A program made the position numbers and the translations under genes. A DNA stretch of 64,000 nucleotides from Kitasatospora setae KM-6054 (GTDB lineage: Bacteria; Actinomycetota; Actinomycetes; Streptomycetales; Streptomycetaceae): NCBI RefSeq assembly GCF_000269985.1, contig NC_016109.1, forward strand, positions 5,580,001 to 5,644,000. The letters run 5' to 3'. Positions 8,004 to 15,164 of this stretch are shown here, piece after piece. How positions within the stretch are numbered: position 1 is the stretch's first letter; the number at the start of each line of letters is the position of its first letter. The notes under the pieces are model-generated. The model did not search any database and was not told where the DNA came from. It saw only the letters and a program-made list of their open reading frames with translations.

Positions 8004-8641
8004 CAGACCTCGCCCCCCAGCGTCATCCGCTCGGAGGGCTGGACGTAGACCAGGCCCTCGCCGGTGAACTCGACCTGCATCGCCTCGCCGCCGCCCTCGC
8101 CGATCAGCGTGGTCCAGCCCGCGCCGGACTTGAGCGCCCGGTGCAGGTTGCCGGTGTGCGCGACGTACGCCCCGGGGTCGACCCGCAGCGGCATCCCCTG
8201 CGAGACCCGGAGGACCACCGCGGGGCCCTTCGAGGTGACCGCGGCCCAGCCCTGGCCCTCCACCTTGGTGGTGAACAGGCCGGTGCCGCTGGCCATGCCG
8301 TTCAGCCCGGTGAAGGAGGTGCCGGTGTGCAGTGACGCCTCGGTGCAGAGCAGGTTGTCGGACTCGACGAACAGGGTCTCCCCGTTCAGCCGGACCAGAT
8401 TGATCTCGGTGGCCTTGTCGGCGAAGTAGCAGGTGCCCTGCCCCTTCACCTCCATGACCTCCATGCGTTCGCCGGTGAGCCGGCGGGTGACCATGCCGCG
8501 CAGGCCGTCGCCGCCGCCGGAGAGCTTCTTGAAGCCCATCTGCCCGGTGTAGGCGACCATCGAGCCGTTGCGTGCCTTGACGGTGTCGCCGGCGAGGTCG
8601 ACGGCGAGGACTTTGGACCCCTGGAGTCGGAACTGTGCCAC
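8003..8641 (-). CDS. AIM24-family protein, first gene of the triplet
   Basis: A 212-aa AIM24 protein and the first gene of the tandem triplet, opening with MAQFRLQGSKVLAVDLAGD. It shares the GTGLFTTKVEGQGW core with the second gene. The terminator of the upstream DUF2127 gene lies 16 bp before the ATG, so the operon promoter must be in the 119-bp gap; I see no clear hexamers there. Function is unknown. Confidence 0.88.
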   Translation of the reverse strand: MAQFRLQGSKVLAVDLAGDTVKARNGSMVAYTGQMGFKKLSGGGDGLRGMVTRRLTGERMEVMEVKGQGTCYFADKATEINLVRLNGETLFVESDNLLCTEASLHTGTSFTGLNGMASGTGLFTTKVEGQGWAAVTSKGPAVVLRVSQGMPLRVDPGAYVAHTGNLHRALKSGAGWTTLIGEGGGEAMQVEFTGEGLVYVQPSERMTLGGEV

Positions 8642-8656
8642 GTCCGGGAATCTAGC

Positions 8657-8684
8657 GGCCCCCTCCCCGGGTGGGGAGGGGGCC
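8657..8684 (-). terminator. Terminator of the DUF2127 gene
   Basis: A perfect 12-bp GC stem (8657-8668 with 8673-8684) and a 4-nt loop, 77 bp downstream of the minus-strand DUF2127 gene and just ahead of the AIM24 operon. Confidence 0.75.
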
Positions 8685-8760
8685 GGGGTCCGCTGGTACC
8701 CGTTCGGTACGAAACCCGTACAACGGACGCCGCGTCAGCGGGACATAAGCGGACAAAGCA

Positions 8761-9537
8761 TCAGACCGGCTGCGGCAGCGCCCCCGCGGCCGACTCGACC
8801 TCCAGCAGCGAGGCCGAGTGCCGCTCGGCCTCGAACGCGGCGCGGCCGCCGCGCAGCCCGAACAGGCGCTTGGAGAGCATGATCCAGAGCACCGCGGCGA
8901 TGTTCAGCAGCAGCGTGCCGATCTTCAGCGCGCTGACGTGCTCGGTCAGCTCGTAGACCTCCAGCGGCAGGAACGCGGCGGTGGCGACCACGGTCAGGTA
9001 CTCGGCCCAGCGGTGGCCCCACCAGAGGCCGAACGCCTCGACGATCTCGACCAGCGCGTACACCACCAGCGCGACGGCCACGTAGACCAGGGTCGAGTGC
9101 TTGTACTCGAAGGTCTTGCGGACGGTGTCGACGATCGGCGAGTGCTCCAGGTCGAAGTGGAAGTGGTCGGTGACCGGCTTGAAGACGGTCAGGTTCTCGT
9201 CGAAGATCCGGCGGACCGCGTCCCTGCTGTTGGAGAACTTCCACACCCCCCAGGCGACGACCACGATCAGCAGGCCGCGCAGCAGCCGCTCGACGGCCAG
9301 GAAGCGCAGGATGAACAGGTCGCGCAGGGCCTTGCCGCGGGGCACCAGCGGCGCCTCCTCGGCCGGGCCGGAGCCGTGCGGCTCGCCGAGCGCGAAGTCG
9401 CCGCAGCGCAGGCAGCGCCAGGCGGTGCCGACGGCGGTGGCGGTGTGCAGCCGCGCCCGCAGGTCGGGTTCGTCGGGCGCGTAGGTGATGTGCCCGCGCT
9501 TGGCGCAGGTGTGCCGGTCCCAATCCCGCTTCAGCAT
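8761..9537 (-). CDS. DUF2127 membrane protein with N-terminal cysteine cluster
   Basis: A 258-aa integral membrane protein matching DUF2127. About four hydrophobic segments are visible, near residues 85-100, 150-170, 180-200 and 205-225, with the family-typical sequence GHRWAEYLTVVATAAFLPLEVYEL between two of them. An N-terminal cytosolic part has cysteines in TCAKRGH and WRCLRCG, suggesting a small zinc-binding knuckle. No enzymatic role is known. It is divergent from a DUF3817 gene; the 184-bp gap holds a strong minus-strand -10 (TATTAT). Confidence 0.85.
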   Translation of the reverse strand: MLKRDWDRHTCAKRGHITYAPDEPDLRARLHTATAVGTAWRCLRCGDFALGEPHGSGPAEEAPLVPRGKALRDLFILRFLAVERLLRGLLIVVVAWGVWKFSNSRDAVRRIFDENLTVFKPVTDHFHFDLEHSPIVDTVRKTFEYKHSTLVYVAVALVVYALVEIVEAFGLWWGHRWAEYLTVVATAAFLPLEVYELTEHVSALKIGTLLLNIAAVLWIMLSKRLFGLRGGRAAFEAERHSASLLEVESAAGALPQPV

Positions 9538-9636
9538 GTGGTGGTTCCCCCCGTGGGTCCGGCGCGCTCCGACCGTCGGAGCGCGCGCAGCACAGCAGGA
9601 TAGGGGGTCCCCGTCCGGCGCCGCCGTCGGGTCGGT

Positions 9637-9675
9637 GATAATAGACCCGGCTTGTGCGTCCGTTCACAAGCCGGG
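9637..9675. promoter_or_regulatory. Divergent promoter with a long inverted repeat
   Basis: On the minus strand TATTAT (plus-strand 9638-9643) is a good -10 for the DUF2127 gene; on the plus strand GATAAT (9637-9642) could serve the DUF3817 gene. Next to them is a perfect 11-bp inverted repeat, CCCGGCTTGTG at 9646-9656 and its complement at 9665-9675, with 8 bp between. It could be an operator acting on both promoters or a hairpin at the 5' end of a leader. Confidence 0.55.
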
Positions 9676-9721
9676 CCGTTCGCGAGCCCAGCCGTCCGCC
9701 GTGCCCCCGTGAGGAATCCCC

Positions 9722-10048
9722 GTGAAGAGCGTCGCCGCCGTCCACCGCCTGCGCCTGGTCTCCGGCCCCGAGGGGCTGTCCTTCCTGCTGCTGCTGGTCT
9801 GCTCGGTGCTGAAGCGCACCACCAGCTTCGACGCGGTGCCGGTGATGGGCATGGTGCACGGCGTGCTGTTCGTGCTGTACGTGGTCTTCCTGGCGCAGGC
9901 GTACCAGGCCCGCCGCTGGGAGCCGAAGCGCGGCCTGCTGATGTTCGTCCTCGCGGTGGTGCCGACCGGCGGCTTCTTCGCCGAGCGGATGCTCGCCAAG
10001 GAGGAGCGCGGCGAGCTCGACGCCCCGGCGCCGGCGGCCGCCGCCTGA
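9722..10048 (+). CDS. DUF3817 small integral membrane protein
   Basis: A 108-aa protein with three hydrophobic helices and the DUF3817 signature (VHGVLFVLYVVFL and, near the C-terminus, VPTGGFFAERML), then an Ala/Pro tail. The GTG start is preceded by GAGGAA at a suitable distance. Its function is unknown. A second DUF3817 paralogue lies at 12839-13180, with an M4 protease gene and a marR gene between them. Confidence 0.88.
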   Translation: MKSVAAVHRLRLVSGPEGLSFLLLLVCSVLKRTTSFDAVPVMGMVHGVLFVLYVVFLAQAYQARRWEPKRGLLMFVLAVVPTGGFFAERMLAKEERGELDAPAPAAAA

Positions 10049-10066
10049 CCTCCCCGGAACGTGGTG

Positions 10067-10105
10067 CGCGGCGGCCGGGCCCCCTCGTGGGGCCCGGCCG
10101 CCGCG
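10067..10105. terminator. Bidirectional terminator hairpin
   Basis: A perfect 17-bp GC stem (10067-10083 with 10089-10105) with a 5-nt loop lies between the convergent DUF3817 and M4 protease genes. Confidence 0.9.
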
Positions 10106-10128
10106 GGCTTCTCGTCAGCCGGTCGGCG

Positions 10129-11763
10129 TCAGTTGACGTTCACCCCGGTCCAGGCGGCCGCGACCGCGTTGTACTCGGCGGAGCCGGCGCCGTACAGGTC
10201 CTTCGCCGCGTTCAGGGTCGCCGTGCGGGCGGCCTTGTAGTTGGTGGTGGAGGTCATGTAGACGGTCAGCGCCCGGTACCAGACCTGGGCGGCCTTGGCC
10301 CGGCCGATGCCGGTCAGGGCCGCGCCGTTGTAGGTCGGCGAGTTGTAGCTGACGCCGTTGATGGTCTTGGCGCCGCTGCCCTCGGCCAGCAGGTAGAAGA
10401 AGTGGTTGGCGACGCCCGAGGAGTAGTGGACGTCCTTGCTGCCGACCGTCGAGGACCAGTAGTCGGCGGACGCGCCGTCCTTGGACGGCTTGTCCATGTA
10501 GCGCAGCGGCGTGCCGTTGCCGTTGATGTCGATCAGCTCGCCGATCAGGTAGTCCGGGTTGTCCTTCGGCAGGTTGGCGTAGAACTCGACCAGGCTGCCG
10601 AAGATGTCGGAGGTGGCCTCGTTCAGGCCGCCGGACTCGCCGGAGTAGTTCAGGCCGGCCGTGTTGGACGTCACGCCGTGGCTCATCTCGTGCCCGGAGA
10701 CGTCGAGTTCGGTCAGCGGGTGGGTGTTGCCCGAGCCGTCGCCGTAGGTCATGCAGAAGCAGCTGTCGTCCCAGAACGCGTTGACGTAGTTGCTGCCGTA
10801 GTGGACCCGGCTGTACGCGCCGACGCCGTCGTTGCGGATGCCGCTGCGGCCGAAGGTGTTCTTGTAGAAGTCCCAGGTGACGGCCGCGCCGTACTGGGCG
10901 TCGACGGCCGCGGACTCGCTGTTGGAGGCCAGGCCGTTGCCCCAGGTGTTGGTGGTCTTGGAGTAGAGGGTGCCCTTGCCGGAGGTCTTGCCCGCCAGCG
11001 TGCTGGTGTACTGGCCGCCGCGGGTGGCGTCCTTCAGCGTGTACGTGGTGCCGGTCAGCGTGGTGGTCAGCGAGACGCTGCCGACGAAGACGCCGTTGCC
11101 GGTGCCGTTCGCGTTGGCGGTCTGGATGTCCTCGTGGCTGGAGAGCACCGCGCCGCTGTCGGCGTCGGTGACCAGCCGCTGGCGGCTCGGGGTGCCGTCC
11201 GCCCGGACGCCCTCGACGGTGGTGCGGTACGCCAGCCGCGGCGCGCCGTCGGCGGCCCAGACCACCAGCTCGGGGCTGCCGCTGGCGCCGGAGACCGAGG
11301 CCAGCGCGGCCTCGTCGGCGTCGTGCGCCAGGCCGACGGTGGCCCGCACCGCGCCGGCCGCCTGCGCGGCGGCCTGCCCGGCCGTCAGCTTCGGGCTCAG
11401 CGAGGCGGGGGCCAGGCTGCCGGCGACGGCCTTGTCGCTGGACTTGACCCTGCCGTTGGCGGCCTGGTGCACGACCAGGTCGCCGCCGAGCACGGGCAGC
11501 CCGTCGTAGGTGCGCTCGTAGCGGAAGTGCCGGGTGCCGTCGGCGTCGACGACGGCGTCCTTGACGACCAGCTTCTCCCGCGCGCCCAGGCCCAGGGCCT
11601 TGGCGGCGGCCGGTGCCTGCGCGGCGGCCAGCGCGAGCTGGTCGGCCCGGCCGAGGGAGGCCGGGTTCGGGGCGGCGTACGCCATTCCGGCGCTCACCTG
11701 GATCGCGCCGGCCAGCAGGGCCGAGGCAGAGAGAACAGCGCCGACAGCGAGCTTTCGCTTCAC
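10129..11763 (-). CDS. Secreted M4-family (thermolysin-like) neutral zinc metalloprotease
   Basis: A 544-aa pre-pro-enzyme. A Sec signal peptide (about residues 1-31, MKRKLAVGAVLSASALLAGA...) is followed by an FTP/PepSY propeptide (about 50-210) and the M4 catalytic domain (about 225-544). The zinc motif is HEMSH (358-362), with the third ligand Glu382 in NEATSD. These enzymes cleave on the N-terminal side of hydrophobic residues and are exported to digest extracellular protein. The length is normal for a streptomycete neutral protease. It is divergent from a MarR gene across a 462-bp gap, so control by that regulator is possible. No C-terminal binding domain is fused. Confidence 0.95.
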   Translation of the reverse strand: MKRKLAVGAVLSASALLAGAIQVSAGMAYAAPNPASLGRADQLALAAAQAPAAAKALGLGAREKLVVKDAVVDADGTRHFRYERTYDGLPVLGGDLVVHQAANGRVKSSDKAVAGSLAPASLSPKLTAGQAAAQAAGAVRATVGLAHDADEAALASVSGASGSPELVVWAADGAPRLAYRTTVEGVRADGTPSRQRLVTDADSGAVLSSHEDIQTANANGTGNGVFVGSVSLTTTLTGTTYTLKDATRGGQYTSTLAGKTSGKGTLYSKTTNTWGNGLASNSESAAVDAQYGAAVTWDFYKNTFGRSGIRNDGVGAYSRVHYGSNYVNAFWDDSCFCMTYGDGSGNTHPLTELDVSGHEMSHGVTSNTAGLNYSGESGGLNEATSDIFGSLVEFYANLPKDNPDYLIGELIDINGNGTPLRYMDKPSKDGASADYWSSTVGSKDVHYSSGVANHFFYLLAEGSGAKTINGVSYNSPTYNGAALTGIGRAKAAQVWYRALTVYMTSTTNYKAARTATLNAAKDLYGAGSAEYNAVAAAWTGVNVN

Positions 11764-12225
11764 GTACGGGTTCCTTCCGGATCAACCGCGTGTGTGCGCG
11801 GTCGCACCTCGCTCCGGGGCACCGGGGTCAGTGCCTGCTGGGGCGGAACGGGTGCTGACGTGCGGCTCCGTGCGGTCAGGTGACAGCCGCCGGTGGGGTG
11901 GGCCGGCGGTGTCGAACGGGGCTGGCCAGAAGCATGACGACGCCGCGAATGCCGGGACAGCGGTTCGGCAACTATTGGCAAACTCTCGCCAACGGCCCGG
12001 TCCGGGGGATTCCGGGAAATCGGATGTTTCGCCGCGAACCATGCCGCGCGGGCTGGGCGAAGGCCCAACTCCGGTGCAATCACTGAATATTGCCGGAATA
12101 TGCACGGTAAAGAGCCGTCATCCGGCCGGGCTCGTCTGTTTGGCGTGATCCCGCCAAGAAGGGCGGGTTGTCCATCATCGTGGACACCTGCTACCCCCGC
12201 CCGCCCCCGCGGGTACGGTGGGGGC
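11764..12225. other. 462-bp divergent intergenic region (protease / marR)
   Basis: No convincing gene is present. It contains an inverted repeat TTGGC-N8-GCCAA (11975-11992), a near-repeat of GAATAT around 12085-12100, a small 6-bp hairpin (12150-12167) and a -10-like TACGGT (12214-12219) for the marR gene. The part nearest the protease is ordinary GC-rich sequence, and I cannot place the protease promoter. Confidence 0.6.
12214..12219 (+). promoter_or_regulatory. -10 element for a leaderless marR transcript
   Basis: TACGGT ends six bases before the GTG at 12226, the spacing expected if transcription starts at the start codon. There is no Shine-Dalgarno sequence and no clear -35. Confidence 0.5.
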
Positions 12226-12765
12226 GTGCCCAAGCCCCTCGCCCTCGACTTCGACCCGATCGCCCGCGCCGACGAACTCTGGGAGCGCCGTTGGGGCAAG
12301 GTCCCCTCGATGGCGGCGATCACCTCGGTGATGCGCGCCCACCAGATCCTGCTGGCCCGGGTCGACGCGGTGGTCAAGCCCTACGGCCTGACCTTCGCCC
12401 GCTACGAGGCCCTGGTGCTGCTGACCTTCAGCCGGTCCGGCGAACTCGCGCTCTCCAAGATCGGCGAGCGCCTGATGGTCCACCCCACCAGCGTCACCAA
12501 CACCGTCGACCGCCTGGAGCGGGCCGGCCTGGTCGCCCGCCGCCCCAACCCGCTGGACGGCCGCGGTGTGCTCGCCGCCATCACCGAGCGCGGCCGCCAG
12601 GTGGTCGAGCGGGCCACCCGCGAACTCGTCGCGGTCGAGTTCGGCATGGACGGCTACGACGCCGACGCCTGCCGCGAGGTCTTCGAACTGCTCCGCCCGC
12701 TGCGGGTCGCCGCCGGCGACTTCGCCCCGCCCGCCGGGGAGGGGCCGGACCGGGAGCGGGCGTAG
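12226..12765 (+). CDS. MarR-family transcriptional regulator
   Basis: A 179-aa MarR protein: helical dimerisation segment, winged helix (about residues 62-115, with VHPTSVTNTVDRLERAGLVARR) and the DGRG wing turn. Upstream in-frame starts exist, but the GTG at 12226 is the best: it follows a -10-like TACGGT and matches where homology begins. It lies 73 bp before a DUF3817 gene, probably in one transcription unit, and is divergent from the secreted protease gene. The effector is unknown. Confidence 0.88.
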   Translation: MPKPLALDFDPIARADELWERRWGKVPSMAAITSVMRAHQILLARVDAVVKPYGLTFARYEALVLLTFSRSGELALSKIGERLMVHPTSVTNTVDRLERAGLVARRPNPLDGRGVLAAITERGRQVVERATRELVAVEFGMDGYDADACREVFELLRPLRVAAGDFAPPAGEGPDRERA

Positions 12766-12838
12766 GGGCGGTTACCCTCGTACCAGCGGTGCGCCCGAGG
12801 TGGGCGCGGCCGGCCCGAGCGAGGCGAGGAACGAGAAG

Positions 12839-13180
12839 ATGAAGGCGACCCCCCTGCTGGGCTGGTACCGGGTCCTGGCGATCGCGACGGGTGTCGCGCT
12901 CCTGGTGTTCTGCGGGTTCATCATCGCCAAGTACGGCTTCGACGCGGGCGCCGACGCCACCACGTACGTCGCGATGGCGCACGGCTACCTCTACATCGGC
13001 TACTTCGTGGTGACCTTCCTGCTCGGCCAGAAGCTCAAGTGGCCGCTCGGCCGGATGGTCGCCTTCCTGGCCGCCGGCTGCGTCCCGTTCGCCTCGTTCG
13101 TCGCCGAGCGCAAGGTCGTCGCCGAGGCCGGGACCAAGCTCGTCCCCGCCCAGACCACCCGCGAGACCGCCGGCGTCTGA
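12839..13180 (+). CDS. DUF3817 small integral membrane protein, second copy
   Basis: A 113-aa, three-helix membrane protein with the DUF3817 signature (AHGYLYIGYFVVTFLLGQKLKW, ending in the FVAERK motif). It is a paralogue of the 9722-10048 gene. The ATG follows a GCGAGGA ribosome binding site. It probably forms an operon with the preceding marR and is closed by a terminator at 13203-13236. The function is unknown. Confidence 0.87.
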   Translation: MKATPLLGWYRVLAIATGVALLVFCGFIIAKYGFDAGADATTYVAMAHGYLYIGYFVVTFLLGQKLKWPLGRMVAFLAAGCVPFASFVAERKVVAEAGTKLVPAQTTRETAGV

Positions 13181-13202
13181 GCCCCCGCCCCGCCCGTTCC
13201 GC

Positions 13203-13236
13203 GACGCCCCTCCCCGCCCGCCGGGGGAGGGGCGTC
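13203..13236 (+). terminator. Terminator after the marR-DUF3817 unit
   Basis: A perfect 13-bp stem (13203-13215 with 13224-13236) with an 8-nt loop, 23 bp after the DUF3817 stop. Confidence 0.85.
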
Positions 13237-13299
13237 CGGCGTTCCCCCGACCGTCCGGGGGACGTCCGGGAGTGTTCGGCGGGCAGGCGTCGACAGGTA

Positions 13300-13336
13300 C
13301 TAGGACGTCCGAGTAAATTGCTAGGACATCCAAGTA
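13300..13336 (+). promoter_or_regulatory. Tandem 16-bp direct repeats upstream of icmA
   Basis: CTAGGACGTCCGAGTA (13300-13315) and CTAGGACATCCAAGTA (13321-13336) differ at two positions and start exactly 21 bp apart, two turns of B-DNA, so bound proteins would lie on one face. Each contains the near-palindrome GGACRTCC. A weaker third copy (GGACGTCCGGGAGTG) begins near 13259. This is a likely activator or repressor site for icmA, 49-85 bp before its ATG. Confidence 0.65.
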
Positions 13337-13384
13337 GTTCTGCCGACCCGCGAGGGCGGCCGCACGGAGCGGGAGTCGGAACCG

Positions 13385-15070
13385 ATGGACGCCGAGCAGA
13401 TCGAGGCCGGACGGCAGCGCTGGCAGCAGCGGTACGACAAGGCGCGCAAGCGCGACGCGGACTTCACCACGCTGAGCGGCGAGAGCGTCGACCCCGTGTA
13501 CGGGCCGCCGCCCGGACAGCACGTCGAGGGCTTCGAGCGGATCGGCTGGCCCGGCGAGTACCCCTACACCCGCGGCCTGCACCCCACCGGCTACCGCGGC
13601 CGCGCCTGGACCATCCGCCAGTTCGCCGGCTTCGGCAACGCCGAGCAGACCAACGAGCGCTACCGGATGATCCTGGAGGCCGGCGGCGGCGGCCTCTCGG
13701 TCGCCTTCGACATGCCCACCCTGATGGGCTACGACTCGGACGACGCCCGCGCGCTCGGCGAGGTCGGCCACTGCGGCGTCGCGATCGACTCCGCCGCCGA
13801 CATGGAGGTGCTGTTCCGGGGCATCCCGCTCGGCGAGGTCACCACCTCGATGACGATCAGCGGCCCGGCCGTCCCGGTCTTCTGCATGTACCTGGTCGCC
13901 GCCGAGCGCCAGGGCGTCGACCCCGCCGTGCTCAACGGCACCCTGCAGACCGACATCTTCAAGGAGTACATCGCGCAGAAGGAGTGGCTCTTCGCCCCCG
14001 AGCCGCACCTGCGCCTGATCGGCGACCTGATGGAGCACTGCGCCGCCGGCATCCCCGCCTACAAGCCGCTCTCGGTCTCCGGCTACCACATCCGGGAGGC
14101 CGGGGCCACGGCCGCCCAGGAGCTCGCCTACACGCTGGCCGACGGCCTCGGCTACGTCGAGCTCGGCCTCTCCCGCGGCCTGGACGTCGACGTGTTCGCC
14201 CCCGGCCTGTCCTTCTTCTTCGACGCCCACCTCGACTTCTTCGAGGAGATCGCCAAGTTCCGCGCCGCCCGCCGGATCTGGGCCCGCTGGATGCGCGACC
14301 ACTTCGGCGCGAAGACCGAGAAGGCGCAGTGGCTGCGCTTCCACACCCAGACCGCGGGCGTCTCGCTGACCGCCCAGCAGCCGTACAACAACGTGGTCCG
14401 GACCGCCGTCGAGGCGCTCTCCGCCGTCCTCGGCGGCACCAACTCGCTGCACACCAACGCCCTCGACGAGACCCTCGCGCTGCCCAGCGAGCAGGCCGCC
14501 GAGATCGCCCTGCGCACCCAGCAGGTGATCATGGAGGAGACCGGCGTCACCAACGTCGCCGACCCGCTCGGCGGCTCCTGGTACGTCGAGGCGCTCACCG
14601 ACCGGATCGAGGCCCAGGTCGAGGAGATCTTCCGGCGGATCCTCGACAAGGGCAGCGCCGAGCACCCGATCGGCCCGATGACCGCCGGCATCCTGCGCGG
14701 CATCGAGGAGGGCTGGTTCACCGGCGAGATCGCCGAGGCCGCCTTCCGCTACCAGCAGGGCGTCGAGAAGGGCGACAAGCGGGTGGTCGGCGTCAACTGC
14801 CACCCCCGCAGCGTCACCCCCGAACTGGAGATCCTCCGGGTCAGCCACGAGGTCGAGCGCGAGCAGGTCCGCGCCCTGCGGGAGCGGAAGGCGCACCGCG
14901 ACGAGGCCGCCGTCCGGGCCGGCCTGGACGCCATGCTCACCGCCGCCCGCGAGGGCACCAACATGATCGAGCCGATGCTCCGCGCCGTCCGGGCCGAGGC
15001 CACCCTCGGCGAGATCTGCCACGCGCTGCGCGCCGAGTGGGGCACCTACCAGGAGAACGCCACCTTCTGA
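13385..15070 (+). CDS. icmA: Isobutyryl-CoA mutase large subunit (acyl-CoA mutase)
   Basis: A 561-aa large subunit of an adenosylcobalamin-dependent acyl-CoA mutase: a TIM-barrel substrate domain without its own B12-binding domain. Known discriminating residues point to isobutyryl-CoA mutase rather than methylmalonyl-CoA mutase: Phe80 in RQFAGF (Tyr in the methylmalonyl enzyme) and Gln198 in YIAQKEW (Arg in the methylmalonyl enzyme). The enzyme interconverts isobutyryl-CoA and n-butyryl-CoA, linking valine breakdown to butyryl-CoA and fatty acid/polyketide precursors. It needs the small B12-binding subunit IcmB, which is not in this window. The ATG follows a weak purine-rich site, and tandem repeats lie upstream. 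No terminator is obvious before the sigma factor gene 94 bp on. Confidence 0.92.
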   Translation: MDAEQIEAGRQRWQQRYDKARKRDADFTTLSGESVDPVYGPPPGQHVEGFERIGWPGEYPYTRGLHPTGYRGRAWTIRQFAGFGNAEQTNERYRMILEAGGGGLSVAFDMPTLMGYDSDDARALGEVGHCGVAIDSAADMEVLFRGIPLGEVTTSMTISGPAVPVFCMYLVAAERQGVDPAVLNGTLQTDIFKEYIAQKEWLFAPEPHLRLIGDLMEHCAAGIPAYKPLSVSGYHIREAGATAAQELAYTLADGLGYVELGLSRGLDVDVFAPGLSFFFDAHLDFFEEIAKFRAARRIWARWMRDHFGAKTEKAQWLRFHTQTAGVSLTAQQPYNNVVRTAVEALSAVLGGTNSLHTNALDETLALPSEQAAEIALRTQQVIMEETGVTNVADPLGGSWYVEALTDRIEAQVEEIFRRILDKGSAEHPIGPMTAGILRGIEEGWFTGEIAEAAFRYQQGVEKGDKRVVGVNCHPRSVTPELEILRVSHEVEREQVRALRERKAHRDEAAVRAGLDAMLTAAREGTNMIEPMLRAVRAEATLGEICHALRAEWGTYQENATF

Positions 15071-15164
15071 CCGGGCCCCGCCGACCGCCCCGCCCGGCAC
15101 CGACTCCGTTCCCCCCTGGCAGAGTTGGGGGCGTCGTATGACCCCGAACGGAGGGATGTGGCGG

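Noticed and set aside
13237..13384. Cobalamin riboswitch before the B12-dependent mutase gene
   Set aside because: The 148-bp leader holds no B12-box-like sequence or long fold; direct repeats suggest protein control instead.
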